A stretch of 64,000 nucleotides of DNA from Sipunculus nudus (Eukaryota > Annelida > Sipuncula > Golfingiida > Sipunculidae). The translations under genes and the position numbers were made by a program. This document shows, piece after piece, positions 24,791-36,442 of this stretch. The notes beneath the pieces were generated by a model that was given only the letters and a program-made list of their open reading frames with translations, ran no database searches and was not told where the DNA came from. Numbering within the stretch: position 1 is the first letter of the stretch; each line of letters opens with the position of its first letter. The stretch spans positions 19,562,979-19,626,978 of the forward strand of contig CM049321.1 in assembly GCA_026874595.1 (NCBI GenBank). Direction: 5' to 3'.

Positions 24791-25573
24791 GATGTGTTAC
24801 TTTGTTGATTTTTTAACTACGAAATTTACACTCTAGGCTAATTGAACATTACCATGCGTGTTCTCATGCAATAAGGGAGTAATGAATATTCCAATATTAA
24901 ATATTTGTTTTTGTTTTGAAATTGCAGCATGCACCATGAAAACACGACAAAGTAATATAATATAATTAATAATTATAAATTCTTCTTGCTAGATTTGTGT
25001 AGATATCATGTATCGATTCGCAGGTATACATTTGTGTGAAATAGACCATAATTCACGTCCATACAGTTATACAATATGTTTTATAGAAGAGCAGTTTGAA
25101 TTATGTGGCCTTTAAATCGTGTTCTGGGACTTGTTCCTTCACAGTTTCTTAAGACATTTTGGATCACTGCTTGATGATATTTATTCTTAAGTTTCAGATG
25201 ATATCATGACCTTATGAGAGCATTCATGAACCCATTAAAAATCTGACAAAGAGCGATAGCTGGAACAGCATAATGTATATTTCAATTGAGGTCACGTCTA
25301 ACAAAGTTTACGATACACGGAATATAGTTGCTAGCTGATGCATGTATATTTCCCTTAAGTATGGCTTATTTCTACTTGCTATGTAGAATTAATCTGGAAT
25401 CGATATGGACATCATAAAAAAGTTTTGACCCACGTCAAATGCTGAAATCTGCGACGCTCTTATCACTGAGAAAATACCATACGCTGTCATTCTGTCCACT
25501 AACAGAAGAAAAGTATTTATTGTATTTATAGAGATGCCACATGGTGCAAAAATCATACTTATATACATGTCTT

Positions 25574-25574
25574 A

Positions 25575-25607
<33 letters not shown>

Positions 25608-25620
25608 AATATATATATTA
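25574..25620. repeat. (AT)n microsatellite
   Basis: An alternating AT run with two small interruptions. Confidence 0.9.
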
Positions 25621-25790
25621 CATTTATAGGCTACATCTCAGAGCAGGCTAGAAGTTAACATAAAGATAAAGTTGACATTATTATCTGCTAAAAGTGCTGT
25701 ATTCATCATGAAACCAAGATATTTTTATTGAATGTTTTATAACTTACCATTCCATAACAATTTAGAGCACGAGCTTTACATATATTTAAA

Positions 25791-25794
25791 ATTA

Positions 25795-25881
<87 letters not shown>
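25791..25881. repeat. (TA)n microsatellite
   Basis: A long alternating TA run of about 90 bases with one 'ttt' interruption. Confidence 0.95.
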
Positions 25882-25884
<3 letters not shown>

Positions 25885-27187
25885 GCGTGAGTCGTTGTTT
25901 TATGATATATTCATGCGGTTTCATTTTTTCATACGGCTATGCTTATCTTTATTATGACAATCGTTTGAATAGAGCGTATTGCATAATCCCTGTACGAACA
26001 GGCATCATTACGCTTGTATAGAACTTTACAAATAATATATAAAGAACTTTTCTTAAACCTCTGTTATATAGATATGTACCTCAGATACAATACATGCCAA
26101 AATAGTTTTCTTTCTGGCAGTAGTCAAGCACTGGATAGAAAGACAGAGATTTAGGGAAAGAGAGGCTCATTCTCGACAGGAGATTTCAATAAGGGGGTAT
26201 TGCTTTTACCATAAAACTCTCTCTAAGAAGATTAGAAATTAAACGTCGAACAAGTAATTGAACCTATCTATAAGCTTTTGTAGAGGATCAAATCATAACG
26301 TAGGAACTTTGTCTATAATCGCCCGTGCCTAACCGCCCTGAACGGGCGGAACTAGATCCAGGGAAGTAATGAAGATGGCAACCCCTCCCTTACAAATCTT
26401 AAGACTTCATACATTTTACACGTATATTTTATATTTAGCATTACAATAATATTTTAGTTAATAAGGGAAGCCTCCTTACTGCCTAAATTGCAACAGAGTT
26501 TCCGTTATCCTGACAATTATGATGACATTTTCATTGAAAAAAAAGTGGTTCACATAATACACATTCCTCAGGAATGAAGGTATTATTTCCATATCATTGC
26601 TAAAACGTTTTAAAATCTGGGTGTAAAAAAGTAACCAAATCATAACGATTTGTGTTTCTTTTTGCTTATAATATGTTTAACTGCTCTAAAACTTTCTTAT
26701 TCCCTTACGTACATGCCTGTTTCCACAAGGAACACCAAATAATCCCGATTCGTCCATTATGATAAGAGCCAATCACCGAGCCTAATAAACGCTGCACAAA
26801 TACGTCAGCAGTGAGAAGCCTAACACGATCACTGCTCTCAAGCTGGGTGAATAGCTTACCTCTTGACACAAGCTGTACAACTTGTTACGGTGGGAGTCTA
26901 CCTCACGGATGGTTGAAAAGAACTGTTCAAATACGTTTGGACACGTATTTCTTGTGTAGCATGACTACACCAAATGATGGGGTCAAGCGATACAATTTTT
27001 AGGTACAGTATAGCCAAATTACGCGTCTTGCTGTCATTTTAAGCGCTTTTAAGTGCGTCCGCAATGTTACCAAAACCACGCTTTTGAGATAATCTTAAAA
27101 GTTAGAATATTATTCACACTTGGCGAAAAATTTACATTCATTGGAATATTCCCGGCAGTAAATGTCGCATACCAGTTTGTACTAGAC

Positions 27188-27560
27188 CGGAAACGCTTGA
27201 ATAAGTTGTATCATGCTAAATCAGTTAGAAATTGGAAGGAAAGTATCATGATAACAAGTAACGCAGTGCTGTTACATGTACCAAGCCCAATATTTCGATG
27301 GAACCAATTTTACCAGTTGAACGCGGTGCACAGAAAAGTCACCCTTTGTCCAGTATATAACAGGTAGGAAACGCTTGCACACGCCGTGTCAAGTGAATCA
27401 GTTATAAGGCGGGATAAAAGTGTCATAAAAATGATTTGCGCTGCGTATTTCGATGGAACCAATGTTACCAGTTGTAGGCATATGCAGTGCAATGTTAATA
27501 GAAGAGCTACCCCGTGTTCAGAGGGCATCAATCTTACCAACTGCGCGTGGTGTAAAATAA
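27188..27560 (+). repeat. Imperfect tandem duplication, about 155-180 bp
   Basis: The first copy starts 'ggaaacgcttg' at 27188 and has 'tatttcgatggaacca' at 27291, soon followed by 'ttaccagttg'. The second copy starts 'ggaaacgcttg' near 27368 and has 'tatttcgatggaacca' at 27446, again followed by 'ttaccagttg'. The offset shrinks from about 180 to 155, so the copies differ by deletions. Two frames cover them (27053-27367 and 27386-27643 plus) but I recognise neither. Confidence 0.55.
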
Positions 27561-28214
27561 ATGGAACATTTGTTGACAAATGCAATATCTCGCTGTGGGA
27601 AACACAATCGGTGTATCGGCGATGTTTTCAATTGTGCCCCTAACTGACCAGCGGGTTTATTGTATCAAAATGTTTCTTTTTTTTTAGTTTTGTTTGACGA
27701 ACCTCATTATTTATTTTTTTTTAAATAATCACCGGCCTTAATTTGAAGCCGGCCTTGTTTAGACGCCGGGTCAAGGAAGGGTCTGAAAATAAATAAACGC
27801 CCTGGCGTCTCATCAAGGAAATACGGTAGTTTTAGGCTTAGAAGGTTGAAGTGACTGAGCTTTTCTAACTTGTTTAGACTGTTTTCCATCCAAGGGAGTC
27901 TACTACAAATATCATCCAAAGCAGGGTATTGTGACTGACGGTCAGAAGATATTTGGGAAGAAGAAACAAACTTTCAATCACTTATCTGTGATTTCTGGCT
28001 GGTCTCTAGTTCGAAAGCACGTAATGCGGCAAAAGTTCCTCTTTATTATCATAGCGGTGACGCAATGCTTCCTTGATAAATTTGAAAACTAAAACATTCA
28101 AAATCTGGACCTATATTTTTGCTAATAATCATGTTCAATCATAGGGTTTCTTTGATTTATCAAATATAATAGCTTGTGGAGCTTACAACTCCAGCTTACA
28201 ATATCCTCTTTTGA
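27561..28214. other. Unannotated, includes a GC-rich interspersed-repeat patch
   Basis: Positions 27730-27815 contain two near copies of 'ccggcctt' separated by 'aatttgaag', then 'agacgccgggtc' and later 'ccctggcgtct', which are partly complementary. This looks like a fragment of a non-autonomous element. No gene is supported. Confidence 0.4.
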
Positions 28215-28590
28215 TTCATGGTTTCACATGTGAACTTGTTGGACCAGTACCTGTATAGGTAAAAAAAAAATATCAAAGTACTTTTCTATCACATCTCTAG
28301 GAGTAGACCCCGCTGGCATGGACTGTTGCAAATCACCAGCTGTACCCTGTACTGACTGATGGATTGCACTAGTGACCTGTGCTTTTGAACCTGTAACATT
28401 AAGAGCTTGTACCAGGGGCCGCAATTGTTGATAGTCAATTCCAGTCTTATCAGAATGGCCAGAAAAAGATGGCAATTTGGAAACAGTAACAGTATACGGT
28501 ATCCCAGTTTTAGAAACCTTGTCCTTGGCCCTGTAGTTTGTTGATCAGTTTACTAATCTCTGAACCAGACATGATAGACAGTTAACGTTC
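28215..28590 (-). pseudogene. Retroelement gag-like fragment
   Basis: The minus frame 28224-28475 reads 'MPSFSGHSDKTGIDYQQLRP', then 'AIHQSVQGTAGDLQQSM' and 'STPRDVIEKY'. The layout (LP-x-FSG...Y..., then a helix ending I-x-x-S-[LV]-x-G-x-A, then G-[ST]-x-x-x-[DI]-[IV]) is that of a capsid-type gag domain found in mollusc LTR retroelements. The upstream minus-strand part contains a stop. No nucleocapsid knuckle is seen. Confidence 0.5.
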
Positions 28591-30470
28591 TAAAGTTTCA
28601 ACAAAGTTCTAACAAACTTAGAATACCTGTCTTTTAGAGACGGAAGCTAAGTTCTCTCGCAGTCTAACAACAGACACATAACAGAAACCTGTGATGACGT
28701 CACAAACACCACACAGATTTCAGATACCATGCCTTCTATCTTGCTTTCATTCAGATTTTTATATATATATATATTTTTTTTTTGCAATTTCATGATTTTA
28801 ATAGGAAATATAACTCATCCCTGTGCAAGCAACTTAATGGTTTTCTCGGACCAGCAAAAGACATTTTACCGGACTTATTGTGTTGAAATGACTCAATATG
28901 ACTTCCTCAGAAACCTAAGCTAATAACCTGCTCAAAGCCACTGCACAATTAATATCAACCACATTGTCCTGTGCACTAAATGCACACCATAGATTCGAAT
29001 GAGGATCCTAGTAATATAAACACCAAATGATTGACAACCCGAAAAACAAACGAACAGTGACTTGTTCCAACGAACGGAACACCAACCTCAGTTACGTGCA
29101 GTTAGGGTCAAACGAGTGCATTACTGACCACCGCCCAGGTAGTAAGTTCGCATCTCATTGAAATTTACGCAAGAATATGCAAAATATTTAAGGTATCATC
29201 AGAGCAGGATACAAGTCTCAGAAAGGAAAATACAAAATTACAGAACTTTTGCCTTCAACTAGCAAAGCAGCAATTGGATATACAATTACATATACAGGTA
29301 AATGAATACTACACAAAAATAATAATTTTTTATATAAATACTTATTGTCACTTAACATTAACACAGTATAACGTACCCTCACTAAACCAAGTAAAAAAAC
29401 AGGTCCTTGACTTCCAGAAACGCAGGACCTGTGTAATAACATTCATTTGCGGCTTCCAGAACGACACGTAAGCGAAGAAAACACACAAGCACAGAGTGAG
29501 CCGGTCACACGAAGCAAAACACACAATACGCGCATGCATGCATGTTTACGTGAAGTGACTTAAAAGTCGGGGGCTGTCCTGCACGGAATGTGCATATACG
29601 TAGAAAATTTTCTCTGCGAAATCAAGTCATTAAATCACTAAATCAAGAAGTATCCCGGGATAAATGAGCTATGCAAGACTGCATTGAATCTGCAAATCTC
29701 ACTGGGTGCTCCATTAAAACGGTTTGCCCGACATGCCCAAGTCGTCCGTCTTCAAACGTGGGTGAAGAATCTCCAGCACGTTGTTATAGATATAAGCTTA
29801 ATTCAGATCAAATCATCTCTATACTCGTATCAAATCATCTCAGGTCGTCGTTGAGACAATGACATGAGAAAAGAGATATACCGTTCATTATCACCCCAAC
29901 TGCACATGTAGTCACCTGATACGAGGGCAAATACAAGGATTTCAAACTAACCTGGTATGGCATTCGCTTCCATGCTAGTGTCGAAACTACTTTCCATACC
30001 ACGCTACTATCGGAACTATTTTTTTCTCAACACTTTTCATCATGTAACGTTAGTCTTGGAAGTATCGACGTATCGTCCGCCCCAGTGCCGGTGTCCGCTA
30101 GTTTTTTTTTTTTTTTCGGGATAATTTTTTTTATTCAGGTGAAGCAGTGTAAACCTTTCTGGTCCAAAGATTGCAGGTGCTATAGAATAAAACCTCACCT
30201 TGCTTTGATTTTGTAAGAGATTAATAATCCAAAATATCACAAAACAGGTTACAGCGTGAACGACTTTTTCATTGCCAGAACAAAGATTGTAGGCCTAATA
30301 TGATTGATATACTCGTTGGCTCGAATAATAAGAAAGGCAAACTGATGACGTCAGTCCATTGAAGGTGACGCGCGACCGATCTTGTGACGACACATTGTCT
30401 CACACACCAAGCAGCCATGACATGGAATGTGTTCGAACAGTGTTCCATGGATGATTGTACTTTCAAGGAA
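28591..30470. other. Unannotated sequence
   Basis: Several 60-75 residue frames on both strands show no motif I know. A short AT run lies at about 28760-28785 and a T-run near 30100. Confidence 0.45.
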
Positions 30471-30478
30471 TTAGGTCG

Positions 30479-30655
30479 ATTTCGGCCTCCGCCGATATCG
30501 GCCGCCGGCCTCAAATCGACCATATCGGCTGCAAACGCCCAGCGGGCAACCATTTCGGCCGCAACCCCAATGATGCCACTGCTGTGCCCTCACTCTGGCC
30601 AGACAACCATATCGGCCGCGACTGGGCGGCGGGGCACCATTTCGACCGCCGGGCT
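30479..30655. repeat. GC-rich degenerate 27-30 bp array
   Basis: The core 'at(a/t)tcggccgc' or a close variant recurs at about 30479, 30495, 30522, 30552, 30609 and 30639, spaced mostly 27-30 bp apart, with one double gap of 57. Translated on the plus strand it gives a repeating 'TISAA' pattern inside a 136-codon open frame (30384-30794). The array is very GC-rich inside an AT-rich window and ends next to a truncated gypsy element. Confidence 0.65.
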
Positions 30656-30779
30656 ACCTCATAACCCCAAGCACGGTTACATCAAAACTAGAACTAGCTT
30701 ATTCAACCAGAAATACGGTGGACTTAATAAAAGTGAATATTTATTCAAAATGTGCTCTTTGCCATTTTATCAAGCTGTT

Positions 30780-31619
30780 CTAGCACATATCTAATAGAAT
30801 GTCCACATCAGTAGATAACATGAAGGGTTTGTCAATGTTTGGGAAACTTAGGACTGGTGCACCAGTAAGCGCCTTTTTGAGTTCACGGAACGCGTTTGCA
30901 CATTTATCTGTCGCAAAGCCTTCAATAAAGCGGCGGTAATAGTTACAAAGACCCAGGAAACCACGTACCTCTATCTGCGATTTAGGTCTCGGAAATTCGG
31001 CAACTGCTTTGACTTTGTCTTGGTCAATTTGAATTCCTTTTGCAGATAACGTGTGTCCGAGATAAGTAATATTTATTCTAGCTATATGACACTTATTTGG
31101 TCGTAACCCTAAATTTGCGTCTCTTAACCGTTGAAAGATTTGGCTGAGGTGTTGCATGTGTTCGGTTATGTTTCGACTGTCGTCCACATATACAATCGCG
31201 TTATGCAAGTTAAGTCCACTCAGGACTCTAGCCATTAATAATTGGAATCCGGCGGGCGAATTTACGAGACCAAACGGCATCCTATTGAACCGGTAAACTC
31301 CATCGTGGGTGACAAATGCTGTTTTATCTTTACTTGATTCATCCATAGGTACTTGCCAGAAACCGAACGCTATGTCAAGTGTGCAAAAGATGGCTGCACC
31401 GGCTTCACCTACGGTATCAAAAACGTCCTCCAATCTTGGTAATGGAAAAGATATAGATTTTGCCACACTGTTTAATCGTCTATAATCAACTGCGAATCGA
31501 TAATCATTTGTTTTTGGCTTTTTTGTAAGTGCTACAGGGCTAGTCCATTCACCGATCGCTGGTTCAATAATCCCGGCCTCTAGCATCTCTTTCACCTGCT
31601 TATCAATTTCAGCTTTCAA
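30780..31619 (-). pseudogene. Ty3/gypsy reverse transcriptase
   Basis: The 280-codon minus frame has 'MLEAGIIEPAIGEWTSPVAL', 'YRFAVDYRRLNSVAK', 'CTLDIAFGFWQVPM' (first catalytic Asp), 'RMPFGLVNSPAGFQLLM', then YVDD at 31179-31190, 'THLGHTLS'-like 'TYLGHTLSAKGI', and 'VRGFLGLCNYYRRFIEGFA'. A few residues normally found after YVDD (the ILVFS-type strand) are missing, so even this open frame may not be active. The upstream linker frame overlaps it by four bases, a frameshift relative to a normal polyprotein. Confidence 0.85.
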
Positions 31620-32155
31620 CGCTGGTGACGTTCTATAAAATCTTTGACGTATCGGTGCAGCATTTCCTGTGTCAATTTATGAAAATAACCAAGTGCTTCT
31701 CCTAGTTCAGTCACATTTTTCGCAAACATATCTCGGTTTTCACCCAGGAATGTTAACAATTTTTGTTTATCAGCATCACATATCCCATCATGAATCCCAA
31801 TACCTAAGTCAGTGGCTATCTCGGCTTTACTCTGTTCATTTGCTGCACTTACTGGAACTACAATAATTTCGAGAGGTCTGTCCATATGTATGGGTGTTAT
31901 GTCACTTTGTGTAAGCGGTGAGGCTATAGCGATAACCTTATACGCTTTCAGCTCAATCACAGAATTTGTTGGGCTAATCACTTGACAGAGACCATAATGT
32001 CCGACGGTATGCACTGCAGTTTTTGCTCCGACTAATTTCTCTCTCGTCAGTAATGTCGGATGTGGTTCAATAAGAAAATCATCGTCAAACTGACTGTTTA
32101 CCTGCACTGGAATCTGAGATGCTGGCGGTACGCATATATTGCTGACGGTCGTCAC
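31616..32155 (-). pseudogene. Ty3/gypsy protease-RT linker region
   Basis: The 179-codon minus frame begins 'MTTVSNICVPPASQIPVQVN', includes 'FLIEPHPTLLTREKLVGAKT', and ends with the region before the reverse transcriptase ('FAKNVTELGEALGYFHKL'). This is the standard stretch between protease and RT in gypsy polyproteins. The shift into the RT frame is near 31616. Confidence 0.7.
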
Positions 32156-33641
32156 GGCGATTATCGTGCGACGATGTGATGTTTATAGGGTTTTTCCGTT
32201 AGTCCATCGTACAACAGTAAACTCTCACTATTTAAATCAATGGTTGCTTTATGCGCCCGTCTATTCCTAGGATCAGTGGACAATGGTGTTGTTTAAATAC
32301 ATGGACTTGGTGGATCAACTGCAGTCTGTTAATATTCATTTTTAAGTCTATCATGACTAGTACAGGGTGACTTTCACCACCCACACCGATTATCTGGCGG
32401 TACTGACCTGGCCTTTAGATCACCCGCTAAAATTCATTTGCATCAGGATGTTAAGCTCTAAATATATGTTATTTTTTATAAGGATACTGATACCATTTGT
32501 TTGTAAATTGGTGAATCATCTGATGATATATATGTAAATACCATAATAAAATCCAATTCTACATGGACAAGATTTACTCTAAACAGCTGTTTTCTGTGGT
32601 TTGTGAGCTACAGGATAAGTCCCGGATAACACTTCTGCCAAATGATACGTCTGGCTGTGAACATCCAAATGTTTCTGTGACTTCTTCTTGGCCAAAATTG
32701 ATCGCATCCGCCGTGAACCTGACTCCTGTGTATGTCAACCTCCTAATTTTGATATTTATAATGACCCTTCCTTGTCCTGTTTTACACTAGCGATTAAATC
32801 AGGAGGTACATGTACTCATGATGTCATCGTCAATAAAAAAAACAATATTTGATTCCATGCCCACTGCCCTCTTTAAGCAATGCATGGATAACTTACATTG
32901 AATACCGTCAATACTAGTGTTATGCCTGTCCCGTCTACAGACGGTTTACTGTGGGTCCATAGGCGTTGGTTGCTACACTTTTCCTTTTCAAGCTTTTTCA
33001 ATATAAATATCTCTTTGTTTGATTGATCGGTATCCTGCAATGCAAGATAATGTCAGTAGTATATGTCGTGCGGTTTTTCTCGAGCTCCTCCGTGTAGCTT
33101 CAATCCGGCGCTTCTTCTCTATAAAAGCGTGCTGTCGGCTCATTTCCGCCACAGTATTATCTCGCCTGTAATTCGATTCTCGCTTGGTACCTGCATGGCA
33201 AGTCTCGCGGCAGCAGATGGTGCAGAATAATATTTCGCACCTCATCATTAGGAAGCGTATGACTGACCATGTCATGCCGCTGGTCTAACACCTTCATTAG
33301 CTTCCATTCAAAATACAAAAATTGCTGATTCAGTTAACCGCAATTTCGATGGCTCATATCCATCATACTTAGTCACCTAACGGTCTTTGCTTATGCTGCA
33401 TTCAGCTGGAGGAAATCTTCTTAAGAACTAACAGTTAGTGTAATAGTAAAGTTGGTGAACGATCCTTCCGTTTCTTAGCCCCAAAAGTATGGAATTCGCT
33501 TCTGAATATTTCCGCTTCTTGAATCATTTAAACCAATTTAAAAACGTATCTCTTTCGGTAATCTATTGATCATTTATATTTATAATTTGTTTATCTGAAA
33601 GTGGGCTTAGGGAGAGGCACAGGGAGGGGGGTAGGTTTGCA

Positions 33642-33688
33642 AGTGTGTGTGTGTGAAATTGCAAAGGTGTGTGTGCATGTGTGTGTAA
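33642..33688. repeat. GT-rich microsatellite
   Basis: Three short (gt)n runs separated by non-repeat bases. Confidence 0.7.
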
Positions 33689-33737
33689 GTTGCGCTATAA
33701 GTCCGACTATTGTATATTTTTGCGCTAAATAGATATT

Positions 33738-33766
33738 ATCTATTATTATTATTATTAATATTATTA

Positions 33767-33798
<32 letters not shown>

Positions 33799-33799
33799 T
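33738..33799. repeat. (ATT)n microsatellite
   Basis: Trinucleotide ATT repeats with two interruptions. A Leu-rich plus frame through it (33710-33982) is an artefact. Confidence 0.9.
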
Positions 33800-35427
33800 A
33801 CTAATATCAATAAATTTACCAATCATCTGGAATACAATTATGTATTGAAAATGATCATGTATGCCATGTACGTAACTAAAAAATTTACTTTAACAAATAC
33901 GGGTATTCCTCCAGCATTTCTTCTTTCTCTGCCTTTTTGTGAGTCGTATAAAATCGTGTATGCCATGTCATGTACACCCTAATTTTCACAGAGTAATGAT
34001 ATCATAATTTTTCATCTGATTTTGCATTTCATTGTTTGGTTGTTAAAACTGGGGTCTTGTTGACAGTTCCAAGATTTAATTTTAAGTTTCTTTCCGATTT
34101 AAAATATTTCTAAGATATTTCTACAATATCTAAATTATCTGTTTATTTTGTTGGTGAAATATACTGCCGATTTTCTTGTTGTGTATACCTTTATATATTA
34201 AATTTATTGTTCACATATTTCGCTAGGATAAAACCCTATGTCGCATTTATCCGCGGCCTCAGCTTATTATAATATCTTCAAAGGTAATATGTCTTTACAC
34301 TAGATGTATGTTTTCCCTTTATCAGCAGTGTGTTATATAACAAGTACGTATTATCTCCACCTCTCCTTTATTTTTCTACCTCATTGCAAAGAACATTTCT
34401 AATGTACCGTATTTTATCACTAACATCCTCTGTAAACATTTTGTAAGTGCAAGATCCTTTTAGTTTCTTCCTCAGTGTAATCAAAAACCGCTTGTTTCAA
34501 CTTAAACTTGCTGAATTTGACAAGTATTGCTCTAATTCTGGAACCCCGTTTGGCCCTAATCTGTGCGCTTTTTCATTTTCAATTTTCCCTGCATTTTCAA
34601 ATTTTGATTTGTCCCTCATCCCATTATTCACTTTGTTTAGAGGCATTTCTTAAGTTTCTTCGGTTCTTTAGGTATTTCATGCATATTAAATTCTTCCTTG
34701 GCATTTGATATTCCACCATACTAATTTTATTCGTGAGGTTCTTACTTTTTTGAACAAAGACCTTACCTGCCCTTGAAGCGCTAACATTTTCTCAAGTCTG
34801 GACAAAATACTGTGAGTATCTGTGAGATTTTGTGTCATAGCATTACCAGTGACACTGTTCCTGTTATCGTCTGTATCCGCCATTTGACTGTTAGACCTAT
34901 TATCGTTCACCTGTTCTGTTTCTATGTGATCGAGACCCTGTGGGCTTTCAGTGCTACTACTTCTAAGTAGATGTGTATATTCCAGTCTTGTACCTTGTCC
35001 GCCAGAACCTTTTGCCTAATTGGGGTTTCGGGGTGGGGAGGGGGGATTCAACTCCAGGCAGTGTTGGTAGTATCGTCTTGCAGACAACAAGACGCAGGGT
35101 CAAGGATATACATGCCAGTGTTATGTTCTCTGATCGAAACTTTTCTTTAATTCCCGGTTGAGCGTAACAGCCGATCCTGATTCTCCATACCGAAATGTTA
35201 TCTCCCATCCTACGCTTGGGTACTCTCATATTTTTTAGATAGAATCAATATTAACAATCCCAGCAGGTGCGCAATGTCTGAAACGATACAAGACCTCATG
35301 ATACAAGTATTGTGAAAGTATAAAGGGAATGCTCATGTCATAGCAATATAGAGCGCAAGCGTTACATTATTTAAATAAAAAAAAGATTATATTATATACA
35401 TGAGGAGCAATTTTTTTTTTTTACCAG

Positions 35428-36442
35428 GTGAAGATGGAACAAAAACACAAAGTTGGGAAACCTTCCTTCCTTCTCCTTGATCCAAGAGATTCATCAGAAG
35501 CTATAGGTCCTGGTTATGAACTTGATGTGATACGCGACTGGATCAGAAACGTCGATCCGAAAATTCCAGTTCACGTAAACAGGGTCAAGGAACAAGAGGA
35601 TTATGGAATGATAACTCGAGTTATTGGAATATTTCCTGAAACAACAATTTTGTCATTGAACTATGCTTCTAAATGCCAGGGAATATCTCAGGTTTTAACT
35701 TTACCACCGGCTTCGGAACAAGATGAATCTTGCTTGAATGATCTTCAGACCTCCTCGACTACAATCACATGTTACGTCGTCGGGAAGGCAGGGAGGCAAT
35801 TTTGGGACCAACGCATAAAACGAAAGACAATTTCATTTCTTCCAGTACCCCGTGCACCAGATATCCTGCAAGGAGAAACATATTTGGTATCTAAAGATCT
35901 TATACGCTTCATAGTGGATGTTACAAATCCCTGTGAGAACACTAAAAATGATATCAGTATTCTTTTAGAAGTTATACCAACAGTAGAAACTGCTGGGAAA
36001 AAGAAGGAAATAATATTTTTGCACAAAAACGGTACATCTGACGCTGATATAACATCTGTTCCTGGGTATTCAACATTAGAATGCCTTATGGTGAGAGTAG
36101 GTCAGGCACATGAAGTAGAGCGATTTTTCCCAGATGGAATATGGCTTCTTCTTGGCAGGGGAAAATATATAAGTTGGGTCGGTATGCAGCCTGTACTTCA
36201 TGGCTTGCCCCATGTTGCACATATTGAGAACCAACTTCTAAAATCAATAGAACCTTTGCCGGAAGAAATTCAACGGAGCATCATATGGGATGGGAAAGAC
36301 AGAAATTGTCTGAGGAAAATGTTGCAGGAAATTGTGAATAGTCCTGGCGACGCACTTAAAAAAGCCAATGTAGTGAGTGCACATGTGCAAGATTGTGAGG
36401 CTGTTAAAATGTCTCGGGAAGCATTTTATGAGGATGTCCTAG
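35428..36442 (+). CDS. Ankyrin gene exon 1: N-terminal unknown domain
   Basis: A strong acceptor (13 T then 'accag') ends at 35427, so an upstream non-coding or coding exon probably exists; the first ATG is 35434. The frame then runs 336 codons without a stop to donor 'ctag|gtttgt' at 36442, phase 1. Notable segments are 'KPSFLLLDPRDSSEAIGPGY', 'DVIRDWIRNVDPKIPVHVNR', 'FFPDGIWLLLGRGKYISWVG' and 'SIEPLPEEIQRSIIWDGKDR'. It looks like a mixed alpha/beta globular region. I do not recognise a family. Its length, uninterrupted frame and consistent splicing make it the best coding region of the window. Confidence 0.85.

Larger units (their letters stand above)
24791..27187. other. Unannotated, TA-microsatellite rich
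   Basis: Two microsatellites are listed separately. A perfect 6-bp inverted repeat (ccgccc 26333-26338, gggcgg 26344-26349) stands out in an AT-rich setting. A short 63-residue frame (26811-27002) is unsupported. Confidence 0.4.
30780..32430 (-). mobile_element. Ty3/gypsy fragment: protease end to reverse transcriptase
   Basis: On the minus strand the order from 32430 down is a degraded protease end (a 'HHCPLILG' segment, like the ILGxDFL end of gypsy proteases), a protease-to-RT linker (31616-32155), and the reverse transcriptase (30780-31619). The element stops just after 'SFPNIDKPFMLSTDV', where RNase H would begin. No gag, integrase or LTR is attached. The nearby gag-like piece at 28.2 kb lies on the wrong side to be its own gag, so it is from another copy or a rearrangement. 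Confidence 0.8.
32431..35427. other. Unannotated; region upstream of the ankyrin gene
   Basis: No exon can be supported by sequence alone. Two minus frames (34686-34910, 34963-35229) look mildly protein-like (a polar Asn/Asp-rich stretch, then a basic one) and may be retroelement pieces. The 5' end and promoter of the ankyrin gene may lie here, because the first recognised exon starts with a splice acceptor. Confidence 0.4.

Noticed and set aside
30384-30794. 136-codon plus frame as a host gene
   Set aside because: The coding-like look comes from the degenerate GC-rich array; no splice sites or known motif.
28224-32155. Reading the 28.2-kb gag and the 30.8-32.4 kb pol as one gypsy element
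   Set aside because: On the minus strand the gag lies downstream of pol, the wrong order for one intact element.
33710-33982. Leu-rich hydrophobic frame that could pass for a membrane segment
   Set aside because: It comes from the (ATT)n microsatellite.
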